Source: Saprospiraceae bacterium
GTDB taxonomy: Bacteria > Bacteroidota > Bacteroidia > Chitinophagales > Saprospiraceae
Length of the DNA stretch: 15,713 nt
Reading direction: 5' to 3'
Assembly: GCA_014379065.1 (NCBI GenBank)
Contig: JACMMM010000789.1
Span: 1-15,713 of the forward strand
This document shows positions 8,401 to 13,603 of this stretch, piece after piece (position 1 is the first letter of the stretch; the number at the start of each line of letters is the position of its first letter). The notes under the pieces were generated by a model. The model was not told the DNA's origin and did no database searches. It was given only the letters and a program-made list of their open reading frames with translations. The translations under genes and the position numbers were made by a program.

Positions 8401-8690
8401 GATTCGCCTATTTGGGCGATGCTTTTGCCGTGCAGTCGTTGCGCCTTTTTGGGGCTGTCGTCGTAGGGTTCGAAGCGATAACCATCGTAGCGTTCCAACC
8501 CAATACCAGTTCCAATCCATAAAAAACCCTGCGCATCGCGGTGGATAACGTGGATTTCTTGGTCTGACAAGCCTTGTTCGAAGGAAAAATGTTCCGTTCG
8601 TTCAATCTTCAGTTGAAGTTGAGCGACAAGCAAAGTCGGCAGGCATAGCAAGACTGCCAACAATTGTGTTTTTATCAAAAAACGGAACAA
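5439..8690 (-). CDS. Propeller/Y_Y_Y sensor histidine kinase (LytS/YehU-type catalytic core)
   Basis: This 1083-residue inner-membrane kinase senses an unknown extracytoplasmic signal. It has a signal peptide (to about LLVAQ, residue 24) and a long periplasmic sensor of repeating beta-propeller units such as GFLWIGTGIGLERYDG and GVFWVGTKDGLVAVD. A Y_Y_Y domain follows at about 765-823, one membrane helix at about 830-851, then a basic, helical linker. The His_kinase core has the phosphoacceptor His885 in QMNPHFIFNSL. The ATPase domain has the N box with Asn981 (FVENAINH) and the G1 box DDGVG near 1014-1018. The start is TTG at 8690: no ATG gives a signal peptide, and a good -7 box lies 20-27 bases upstream. 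It is partnered with the LytTR regulator downstream. Similar receptors in Bacteroidota often control polysaccharide use, but no such genes are nearby. Confidence 0.93.
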   Translation of the reverse strand: MFRFLIKTQLLAVLLCLPTLLVAQLQLKIERTEHFSFEQGLSDQEIHVIHRDAQGFLWIGTGIGLERYDGYRFEPYDDSPKKAQRLHGKSIAQIGESADGYLYLRYQGSLQFIDLFHTDRLDCEQVFLDSTTGIKGQVRELCLKERGDFFVLSSLPEGLAVWKLNARHRFEKVFFLPWVHCEGEVFRLQKSNFGHFWVYGSRQGLFRTDAEGKVLQRIENKNFITNDHAAVHAVGAKEKELEPGIFYEDKTGHFWLSFKNLQGVFRFQQGEKGKMGTRPWEGFPQHEYFTRLWEDEKGNLLFGSLLPDDYRFTYKLLGLGANGQTFDAASLLDVEDNILHIFGLDFKRQIFLGTFSGIYKIFLKNNSIRHYLYQDLKPGAFGAIVCSIVSDGQGNVFFALEDKNWYRLDSTHSDRPEKLLLLDAKGKPLRLNNSGRGLAYDPDGYLWGTSCPDDTIGQLHRYDLTHKTTHTWRFPGKLFTLCRSRDGRLCLVFRSASGQGGNIGIFDPHTEQYKPYTDANGANPFEKRTPEYIVESRSRNGVFWVGTKDGLVAVDLQHRVSRTYGTGEKNDALNFNNSDILVAYEDEAGSLWLGTKGGGLNVLHFEKENDGEGLPRPDSVEVVDKTLGLCNNIVCGILPDGQGRYILSTWFGLSIFNPLTKAVGNFYKQDGLNHNEFNRFSFYGDKNGRFYFGTINGLNSFQLEDLLPQTLDTKIRLIKLTKYFGSAGRIEEQQEGLDHLGKLVIGPEVSYFQLEFMLTDYSEPRKNQFYVWLEGQDTTWRYLGNTNFVRYNRLPPGRHTLHLRGADAQGNLTETPLTLIIQAEESFYETSQFLTLMALGVAGAVFAFGQWRIRSTRRRAERRARLGQKIAELELKALQAQMNPHFIFNSLGAIQYFIRADRTQEADGFLTKFAQLMRLFLESSKNKYISLAEEIRLLQLYVELEKMRFEGRFEAKFSVDENIDTDEVEIPSMLLQPFVENAINHGLFHKKEKGLLQIKVSANGSKEIQCIVEDDGVGREAAGALREQSLKNYKSRAMQIVHERLEALSQVEGYEVKIEVEDLRYLDSSPAGTRVTVTIPLAD

Positions 8691-8709
8691 TGGAAGTATG
8701 AGTTTGAAG

Positions 8710-8717
8710 CAAAAGTA
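8710..8717 (-). promoter_or_regulatory. -7 promoter box for the histidine kinase gene
   Basis: The minus strand reads TACTTTTG, an exact match to the Bacteroidota TAnnTTTG box. A GTTG at 8740-8743 lies 22 bases further upstream in the place of the -33 element (weak match to TTTG). Its position 20 bases before the TTG start of the kinase supports that start. No start-site mapping is available. Confidence 0.5.
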
Positions 8718-8789
8718 ATTGGAGTTTTGATGGTTTTTGCAACATTTTTGCTTGTCAATCCTGCCAAAATCCCAACTTGTCAGGTAGCC

Positions 8790-9401
8790 TCAATATTTGC
8801 TTTTTATGTGCTGAAATTCCTCTGGCGTATCCACGCTTTTCAAACATTCAGGACGTAAGGGAATTGCTTTTTGAACCTCATGCTTTTCCAAAAAACGCCG
8901 AAGTGATTCATTTCCCTGCTGGAACCATTCGTGTAATAAAGGCCCGGCTTTGGCCTCGTAAATCCCGAGGAGCGGCTCGACAAACCGGGTTTCGGGATTG
9001 AAAAAAACGGTGGCCACAGAGGCTGGATTTCTTGCTTGAAACAACTGTTCCAAATCTGATTTTTCAAGCAAGGGATAATCGCAACCGAGCACGAACCAAG
9101 CGGGCAGCGAACTTGCCGATCCCGATTTTTTCGGGACAAAACTTTCGGGAAGTTGGAAAGAAAACGCTGACAACATGCCATTCATAGGTCCAATATCCCC
9201 TAAGTCTTCTGTATCACAAATGGTTTGGTAGCCCTCGAACAAATCCTGCTGCTCAGCCCGGCAAGAGATAAATACCTGCTCACAAAAGTCCGAAAGCAAC
9301 TCCGCCACATATTGATACTGCGGTTTTCCATGATAATTGAGCAGGCTTTTTGGTTGCCCCATGCGTTGACTGTGGCCACCGGCCAAAACAAGCCCGTTCA
9401 T
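8790..9401 (-). CDS. mobA: MobA-like molybdenum cofactor nucleotidyltransferase
   Basis: The 203-residue protein begins with the nucleotide-binding loop of the MobA/MocA family, MNGLVLAGGHSQRMGQPK, followed by DLGDIGPMNGMLSAF (the GP-x-x-G segment) and VLGCDYPLL, where the Asp is the usual metal ligand. It ends SVDTPEEFQHIK, as MobA proteins do. MobA joins GMP to molybdopterin to make the guanine dinucleotide cofactor of formate dehydrogenase and related enzymes. The QPK after RMG, instead of the more usual DK, is also seen in MocA-type cytidylyltransferases, so nucleotide specificity is less sure. Start: 9401 matches the family; an in-frame ATG at 9467 would add 22 residues and lies directly behind a promoter-like box. 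An insertion near PKKSGSASS is encoded by a palindrome. FdhD at 1265-2122 serves the same pathway. Confidence 0.85.
   Translation of the reverse strand: MNGLVLAGGHSQRMGQPKSLLNYHGKPQYQYVAELLSDFCEQVFISCRAEQQDLFEGYQTICDTEDLGDIGPMNGMLSAFSFQLPESFVPKKSGSASSLPAWFVLGCDYPLLEKSDLEQLFQARNPASVATVFFNPETRFVEPLLGIYEAKAGPLLHEWFQQGNESLRRFLEKHEVQKAIPLRPECLKSVDTPEEFQHIKSKY
9120..9136. repeat. Small palindrome inside mobA
   Basis: TCCCGA, five T, TCGGGA forms a perfect six-pair hairpin inside the mobA reading frame. It encodes part of the segment VPKKSGSASS, between the GP loop and the CDYP strand, where MobA proteins are usually shorter. This resembles the short CCCGAT/ATCGGG palindromes common in Bacteroidota intergenic DNA. 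Confidence 0.55.
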
Positions 9402-9459
9402 GTTGGGGGATACGCCCGCGACATGTCCAGAAAAGGCTCCGAATTCGTTGATTTGGGAA

Positions 9460-9482
9460 GATGGCATAGCTAGGCGAAGGTA
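9460..9482 (-). promoter_or_regulatory. Promoter-like element upstream of mobA, shared with fdhD
   Basis: On the minus strand the element starts TACCTTCGC and ends ATGCCATC, with 20 of 23 positions identical to the element upstream of fdhD (2191-2213). TACCTTCG resembles the TAnnTTTG -7 box. The ATG in it (9467) is in frame with mobA and would be an almost leaderless start, giving a 225-residue protein. Confidence 0.45.
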
Positions 9483-9557
9483 ACCCGGGTGTTTCATTTA
9501 ACAGACTTTCAAGTCCACCCTTTCTCTCAATTTCAAGTGCAAGTCTTTTCATCTCCC

Positions 9558-9565
9558 TATTTTTG
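9558..9565 (+). promoter_or_regulatory. -7 promoter box for the L,D-transpeptidase-like gene
   Basis: TATTTTTG matches TAnnTTTG exactly and ends four bases before the ATG at 9570. Transcription would begin at or very near the start codon. A clear -33 TTTG at the usual distance is missing (TTTC at 9531-9534 is 23 bases away). Confidence 0.45.
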
Positions 9566-9569
9566 TCCT

Positions 9570-10313
9570 ATGCAAAGAAGTTTTTTATTGCCAATGCTTG
9601 TGCTGGCTTTCCTGTTGAATGGTTCGGCTTTGCCCTTTGATGAAATTCTGGGTATATTTGATACCTGTCGTCAGCTCGTCGTGGTGGTAAGCCCAAACGA
9701 CGGCAGCGTCAAGGCGCGGCTTTTCAAGTTTGAAAAATCAGGAAAAAAATGGCATCAGGTGGGTCAAGCGCATCCCGTAAACCTCGGCAAAAAAGGCCTT
9801 GCCTGGGGTAGAGGCGTACAAAGCGCAAAACATGGCTTGCAAAAAAAGGAAGGCGACCAAAGATCTCCGGCAGGTATTTTTCGCTTCGGCACTGCTTTTG
9901 GATACGCGGAGGCCGAAACAATACCCCTAAAACTTCCATATCTCCCGATTACGGAAGAACAGCTCTGTATCGAAGACAGCAATTCACCTTATTACAATCA
10001 GTTGGTAGATGCCGCACAAGTACAGCAGGAATGGACGGCGCGTGAAAACATGATGCGAGCGGACGAACAATACAAATGGGGCATTTTTGTCAAACAGAAC
10101 CTGCCACCAGCGCCGGAAGGCGGATCCTGCATTTTTTTCCACCTATGGCGGGCGCCTGGCTCCGGCACCTTGGGCTGCACGGCCATGGCGGAGGATAATC
10201 TGCTATCATTGATGCAATGGCTCGACCCGCAAAAGGAACCCTTGCTTATGCAAATGACGGAGGCGAGTTACCGGGATTATAGAAAGAAATTTTCGTTGCC
10301 GGTTATCTACTAG
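9570..10313 (+). CDS. Exported L,D-transpeptidase (YkuD-like) family protein
   Basis: Start ATG 9570 gives a signal peptide (MQRSFLLPMLVLAFLLNGSA); the frame also runs 27 codons upstream but without signal character and across the promoter box. The 247-residue product carries a YkuD-type catalytic segment. LVVVVSPNDGSVKARLFKF (about 31-49) is the first strand pair, and GDQRSPAGIFRFGTAFGY matches the 'TP.G.f' region. His191 in FFHLW precedes Cys203 in SGTLGCTAMAEDNL, the HxnGC arrangement of the active site. Such enzymes form 3-3 peptidoglycan crosslinks or attach proteins to peptidoglycan in the periplasm. This form, with GCTAM instead of GCIRM, resembles the YafK-like branch, in which some members cut rather than form crosslinks, so the reaction is uncertain. 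It is divergent from mobA and convergent with rdgB. Confidence 0.85.
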   Translation: MQRSFLLPMLVLAFLLNGSALPFDEILGIFDTCRQLVVVVSPNDGSVKARLFKFEKSGKKWHQVGQAHPVNLGKKGLAWGRGVQSAKHGLQKKEGDQRSPAGIFRFGTAFGYAEAETIPLKLPYLPITEEQLCIEDSNSPYYNQLVDAAQVQQEWTARENMMRADEQYKWGIFVKQNLPPAPEGGSCIFFHLWRAPGSGTLGCTAMAEDNLLSLMQWLDPQKEPLLMQMTEASYRDYRKKFSLPVIY

Positions 10314-10350
10314 GCATATTGCGTGCTGTGTTGCCGCCCGATGCGTTGCA

Positions 10351-10932
10351 CTATTTTCCTCCTATCAACATCTCCTTAAACTTCTCCGTAGCAATAGCCC
10401 GGTGACTGATCCTGTTTTTCACCGCATCGCCGAGTTCGGCAAAGCTCTCGTCAAAGCCATTAGGGATAAAAACCGGGTCGTAGCCAAAGCCTCCCGTGCC
10501 CTGTTTTTCCAAGGCGATACGGCCTTCGCAAATACCTTCGAGCAGGGTTTCTTTCCCATCGAAAGTCAGCGCGATGATGGTTCGGAAGCGGGCGCTCCGC
10601 GAGCTTTTTTCCTCCAAATTTTTCAACAACAGCGCGATGTTCGCTTCAGGGCTTTTGGCTTCCCCGGCATAGCGGGCCGTGTGTACGCCCGGCGCACCGT
10701 CGAGGGATTCCACTTCGAGTCCCGTATCTTCTGAAAAACAATCGTAGCCATATTTTTCCTTTACATATCGGGCTTTCAGGAGGGCGTTGCCTTCGAGCGT
10801 GGGTTCGGTTTCCTCGATTTCTTCGTGGCAACCGATGTCTTTCAAGGTCTTTATTTCAAAGCCGGGGCCGAGGATTTGCTCCACTTCGCGGGCTTTGTGG
10901 GCGTTGTTGGTGGCGAAAACTAGAGTGTGCAA
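10351..10932 (-). CDS. rdgB: RdgB/HAM1 dITP/XTP pyrophosphatase
   Basis: This housecleaning enzyme hydrolyses dITP, ITP and XTP to monophosphates plus pyrophosphate, keeping deaminated purines out of DNA and RNA. The 193-residue protein has every family landmark: LVFATNNAHKAREV (4-17), TLEGNALLKA, FSEDTGLEVESLDGAPGVHTARYAG (with the catalytic acidic residues), TGGFGYDPVFIP, SFAEL and KNRISHRA. The start is unusual. Only TTG at 10932 fits; an in-frame TAA occurs two codons before it, and the next possible start codons fall after the first beta strand. That TAA belongs to the left inverted repeat of the neighbouring cassette, whose end is one base from the TTG. The native upstream region may therefore have been replaced. 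The gene converges on the L,D-transpeptidase gene with a gap of 37 bp. Confidence 0.95.
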   Translation of the reverse strand: MHTLVFATNNAHKAREVEQILGPGFEIKTLKDIGCHEEIEETEPTLEGNALLKARYVKEKYGYDCFSEDTGLEVESLDGAPGVHTARYAGEAKSPEANIALLLKNLEEKSSRSARFRTIIALTFDGKETLLEGICEGRIALEKQGTGGFGYDPVFIPNGFDESFAELGDAVKNRISHRAIATEKFKEMLIGGK

Positions 10933-10933
10933 A

Positions 10934-10967
10934 ATTTACGATTTTGGATTTACGATTTACGATTTTT
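10934..10967 (+). repeat. Left inverted repeat of the four-helix-bundle cassette
   Basis: The arm is built of heptamers: ATTTACG, ATTTTGG, ATTTACG, ATTTACG, then ATTTTT. Its outer end is one base from the TTG start codon of rdgB on the opposite strand. Confidence 0.9.
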
Positions 10968-11029
10968 TTGATTGGTGGTTTGGGAAAATTGTGATAACTT
11001 GCTATAGTATTTTTAAAAAACTAAATGAT

Positions 11030-11407
11030 ATGACAGAAATAGAATTGAAAAAACGCTTTAAAGATTGGGCCATTTCGGTAGTTCTATTTACTAAAGAATT
11101 TCCATACGGTCAAGAGTTTAATGCAGTTAGAAATCAAATTGTGCGTTCGGCGCCTTCTGCCGCTGCAAATTATCGCGCTGCCTGCCGGGGTAAATCCACT
11201 CCTGATTTTATCAATAAACTCAAAATTGTGGAAGAAGAACTGGATGAATCCATGTTTTGGCTTGAATTTGTAGTGGCACTTGCTGCCGAATTGCGTGCTG
11301 GTGTGGTCCCACTCTATAAAGAAGCAGACGAATTGCTAGCAATCATTGTCAGTTCAATCAAAACATCGCGACAAAAAGAAGAGCGGGCGAAAAATCGTAA
11401 ATCGTAA
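11030..11407 (+). CDS. Four-helix-bundle protein of the 23S rRNA intervening-sequence (S23/IVP) family
   Basis: The 125-residue protein matches the family's usual length. It has RFKDWAISVVLFTKEFPYG, then NAVRNQIVRSAPSAAANYRAA (the signature NQI-RSA-S--ANY-EA), then CRGKSTPDFINKLKIVEEELDESMFWLEFV and a final helix. Start ATG 11030 (MTEIELKKRFKDWA) is family-like; the frame continues upstream through the left inverted repeat, which is not protein-like. The last five residues KNRKS and the TAA stop are read from the right inverted repeat. Relatives are encoded in 23S rRNA intervening sequences or stand alone; the Avd accessory protein of diversity-generating retroelements has the same fold, but no reverse transcriptase or variable repeat is here. 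The biochemical role is unknown, although RNA binding has been suggested for the fold. TTTG at 10979 and TATAGTAT at 11003 are only a weak promoter candidate. Confidence 0.92.
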   Translation: MTEIELKKRFKDWAISVVLFTKEFPYGQEFNAVRNQIVRSAPSAAANYRAACRGKSTPDFINKLKIVEEELDESMFWLEFVVALAAELRAGVVPLYKEADELLAIIVSSIKTSRQKEERAKNRKS

Positions 11408-11423
11408 ATCCAAAATCGCAAAT
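11390..11423 (-). repeat. Right inverted repeat of the four-helix-bundle cassette
   Basis: This is the reverse complement of the left arm with one mismatch. It begins inside the last codons of the four-helix-bundle gene, supplies its TAA stop, and ends five bases before the -7 box of the next gene. Confidence 0.9.
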
Positions 11424-11428
11424 CCCTA

Positions 11429-11436
11429 TATCTTTC
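11429..11436 (+). promoter_or_regulatory. -7-like promoter box for the amidohydrolase-like gene
   Basis: TATCTTTC differs from TAnnTTTG only in the last base (followed by G). It stands 19 bases before the ATG at 11456 and just outside the right inverted repeat, so any -33 element would have to lie inside the repeat. Confidence 0.4.
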
Positions 11437-11455
11437 GCCGCAATCCTACGGCAAT

Positions 11456-12661
11456 ATGATGAAAAAGCCTACGCTCACCGCACTACTTTTTTCTTTTCTT
11501 TTTTTCAAAGCCTTCGCGCAAACCTACACGCCCGGGCAATCCTATTTTGGCACAAACGGCTATGTGGAATACCTCGCGGGCAATCTGCCCATTATCGTAA
11601 CCGCGCCGCACGGCGGACTGCTTTCGCCCGCCAGCATTCCCGACCGCGATTGTGCGGGCTGCACCACCGTCAATGACTTCAACACGCAGGAACTCGCCCG
11701 CGCATTCGCAGCGGCCGTACACGAGCGCACAGGCTGCTGGCCGCACGTCATTTTCAACAAGCTTCACCGCCGCAAACTTGACGCAAACCGCGATCTCTTA
11801 GAAGCAGCCGATGGCAACCCCGACGCAGAACTGGCTTGGAACGAATTCCATATTTTTGTGGAAACGGCTAAAAACCAAGTGCTGCCAACATTTGGAAAAG
11901 GCTTTTACATGGATTTTCATGGCCATGGTCATGACATTCAGCGGCTCGAATTGGGCTATTTGCTTTCTCAAACAGAACTGCAACTTGCTGACAATGTGTT
12001 GGATGGACAGACCTACATAAAACAGAGCAGTATCCGCCATCTGGCGAGCAACAACGCGCTGGAATTGTCGCATTCCGAACTTTTGCGTGGTCCGTTGAGC
12101 CTCGGTTCGTTACTTAGCGGGCGGGGTTACCCGGCTACCCCAAGCCTGCCCGACCCTTTCCCAGATCCCGACGAGGATTATTTCGACGGGGGCTACAACA
12201 CCGTCCGACACAGTTCATACCAATTCGGCGGCAGACTCGATGGCGTACAAATTGAATGCAACCGACAGGGCGTGCGCGATTCGATGCACAACGTGTTGCG
12301 CTTTGCCGATTCGCTTTCTGTGACGCTGCTGGAGTATTTGGGCTTGCACTATTTTGGGGATGCCGCCGAATCGCTCTGCCCTTCGGATCCGGCTTTGCCA
12401 GCACCGCCCGTGCCTGATTTTTTCGATATATTCCCCAACCCTTATTGCGTCCATTTTTTTGTCAAATTAACAGACCATGCCCCTGCGGGAGACTGGGTTT
12501 GTGAGGTGTACGATTTTTATGGCAATCTATTGAAAACGAAACCTTTGGAACAAGATCAAACCCTTGAGATAGCCCCCAGGAACCGGGAAAACGTGCTCGT
12601 CGTACTGCGGCGAGACGGAGCGGTAGCAGCCCTCCAAGCGGTATTGCAGCTTTGCAGATGA
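11456..12661 (+). CDS. Secreted N-formylglutamate amidohydrolase-like protein
   Basis: The 401-residue protein starts with a signal peptide (MMKKPTLTALLFSFLFFKAFA, cleaved before Q). The body has the N-formylglutamate amidohydrolase pattern: VTAPHGG (about 48-54), VNDFNTQELARAF, HVIFNKLHRRKLDANRDLLEAADG, FYMDFHGHGHDIQRLELGYLL, and VQIECNRQGVR. These supply histidines and acidic residues suited to a zinc-dependent amide hydrolase. Classical members act in the cytoplasm on N-formyl-glutamate from histidine breakdown; this one is exported, so another substrate such as an envelope or extracellular peptide is likely. After a Pro-rich linker, residues from about 325 (FDIFPNPYCVHFFVKL to the end) look like a degenerate T9SS sorting domain: the NP start and strand pattern remain, but the final VLQLCR lacks the usual lysine-rich end. 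The exact start could also be the second Met. Confidence 0.75.
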   Translation: MMKKPTLTALLFSFLFFKAFAQTYTPGQSYFGTNGYVEYLAGNLPIIVTAPHGGLLSPASIPDRDCAGCTTVNDFNTQELARAFAAAVHERTGCWPHVIFNKLHRRKLDANRDLLEAADGNPDAELAWNEFHIFVETAKNQVLPTFGKGFYMDFHGHGHDIQRLELGYLLSQTELQLADNVLDGQTYIKQSSIRHLASNNALELSHSELLRGPLSLGSLLSGRGYPATPSLPDPFPDPDEDYFDGGYNTVRHSSYQFGGRLDGVQIECNRQGVRDSMHNVLRFADSLSVTLLEYLGLHYFGDAAESLCPSDPALPAPPVPDFFDIFPNPYCVHFFVKLTDHAPAGDWVCEVYDFYGNLLKTKPLEQDQTLEIAPRNRENVLVVLRRDGAVAALQAVLQLCR

Positions 12662-12670
12662 ATGCTGTGG

Positions 12671-12678
12671 TACTTTTG
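12671..12678 (+). promoter_or_regulatory. -7 promoter box for the cupin-like gene
   Basis: TACTTTTG fits TAnnTTTG exactly. It lies 29 bases before the ATG at 12708 and 9 bases after the upstream stop codon. TTTG at 12651-12654 is too close (16 bases) for an ideal -33 element. Confidence 0.5.
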
Positions 12679-12707
12679 CGCAATTACCAACAAACTTTGG
12701 CAGCAAT

Positions 12708-13592
12708 ATGCTGGAACTTCAACCCATCGAACGCAGAAGCGGTCTCACGCGCGAGAGTTTCGCTCAAGCATACCTTGAACCGCTCAAGCCAGTCGTTTTT
12801 ACCGATTTGACGGCCCATTGGCCCGCTATCAAGAAATGGACGATTGAGTATTTCAAAGAAAAATACGGGGATATGAGGGTTCCAGTGGTGTCGAATAATT
12901 TTTCTCGTCCTGGGAGAGGCTACCTCGCGGCGGATATGCACATCACATTCCGCGAATACTTGGAAATCCTCGAGTCGGGACCATCCGACCTGCGCATTTT
13001 TGCCTGGAATATTTTTTGGAAAGCCCCCGAACTGCGCGAAGATTTCAAGGTGCACGACATTATGGACGGCTTTGTGGATGAAGTGCCGTTCTTCTTTTTT
13101 GGCTGCGAAGGTTCCCGGGTGTCGCTGCACTACGATGTTGACATGAGCCATGTTTTCCTCACCCAACTTCATGGGCGCAAACGGGTCATACTTTTTCCGC
13201 CGGATCAAAGCCGCCATTTGTATCGCTTGCCATTTACCGTGGCCAGCCATGTAAACGTATTGAAACCAGATTACGAAAAGTACCCTGCTCTCTTACAGGT
13301 AAAAGGGCAAGAGGTGATACTCATGCCGGGCGAAACGCTGTTCATCCCACGCGGTACCTGGCACTATATAGAATACACCGACGGCGGGTACTCAATAAGC
13401 CTACGCGCCTTCAACTCGATGGTCAGCCGGATGCAGGGGCTGGCGAGTATCACCAAAAATTACGCAGTGGATCGTCTGATGAACCGGTTTATGGGCAAAC
13501 GCTGGTATAATCTTAAAATCCGGTTAGCCCAACGCCGTGCGGAAAAGAAAATAAACCGCAAAACAGGAAAACCGGAGAACCGAAAAATTTAA
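12708..13592 (+). CDS. Cupin-like (JmjC-type, Cupin_8) protein, probable Fe(II)/2-oxoglutarate oxygenase
   Basis: The 294-residue protein has the layout of bacterial JmjC-like hydroxylases. An N-terminal PVVFTD-type segment reads KPVVFTDLTAHWPAIKKWT. The double-stranded beta-helix has His141 and Asp143 in SLHYDVDMSHVFLTQLHGRK, RVILFPPDQSRHLY, and the distal His219 in PRGTWHYIEYTDGGYSISL. HxD...H is the iron-binding triad; Lys164 or nearby residues may bind 2-oxoglutarate. There is no signal peptide or membrane helix, so it is cytoplasmic. The C-terminus is very basic (KKINRKTGKPENRKI), which may be disordered or bind nucleic acid. Related proteins hydroxylate proteins or small molecules; the substrate here cannot be told. 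It is convergent with the TPR membrane protein, 11 bp apart. I am sure of the fold and less sure of the activity. Confidence 0.85.
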   Translation: MLELQPIERRSGLTRESFAQAYLEPLKPVVFTDLTAHWPAIKKWTIEYFKEKYGDMRVPVVSNNFSRPGRGYLAADMHITFREYLEILESGPSDLRIFAWNIFWKAPELREDFKVHDIMDGFVDEVPFFFFGCEGSRVSLHYDVDMSHVFLTQLHGRKRVILFPPDQSRHLYRLPFTVASHVNVLKPDYEKYPALLQVKGQEVILMPGETLFIPRGTWHYIEYTDGGYSISLRAFNSMVSRMQGLASITKNYAVDRLMNRFMGKRWYNLKIRLAQRRAEKKINRKTGKPENRKI

Positions 13593-13603
13593 TCCTTCTT
13601 AAT

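Larger units (their letters stand above)
10934..11423 (+). mobile_element. Putative 490-bp cassette: four-helix-bundle gene bounded by 34-bp inverted repeats
   Basis: The element consists of a left arm (10934-10967), 422 bp containing one gene, and a right arm (11390-11423) that is the reverse complement of the left at 33 of 34 positions (only A10938 has no complement in the right arm). Transcribed, the arms could pair into a long stem closing the gene as a loop, the shape of intervening sequences in 23S rRNA, whose encoded proteins are homologous to the one here. The interior looks more AT-rich at its 5' end than the neighbouring genes. No transposase and no target duplication are visible (left flank TGCAAA, right flank CCCTAT). 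Mobility is inferred from structure alone. Confidence 0.6.

Noticed and set aside
9402..9497. Longer N-terminus for MobA from 9497
   Set aside because: The first codons overlap the promoter-like element. The ATG at 9467 remains possible, but the family core begins at 9401.
11030..11407. Avd-like protein of a diversity-generating retroelement
   Set aside because: The fold family is shared, but there is no reverse transcriptase, template repeat or variable repeat in the window.
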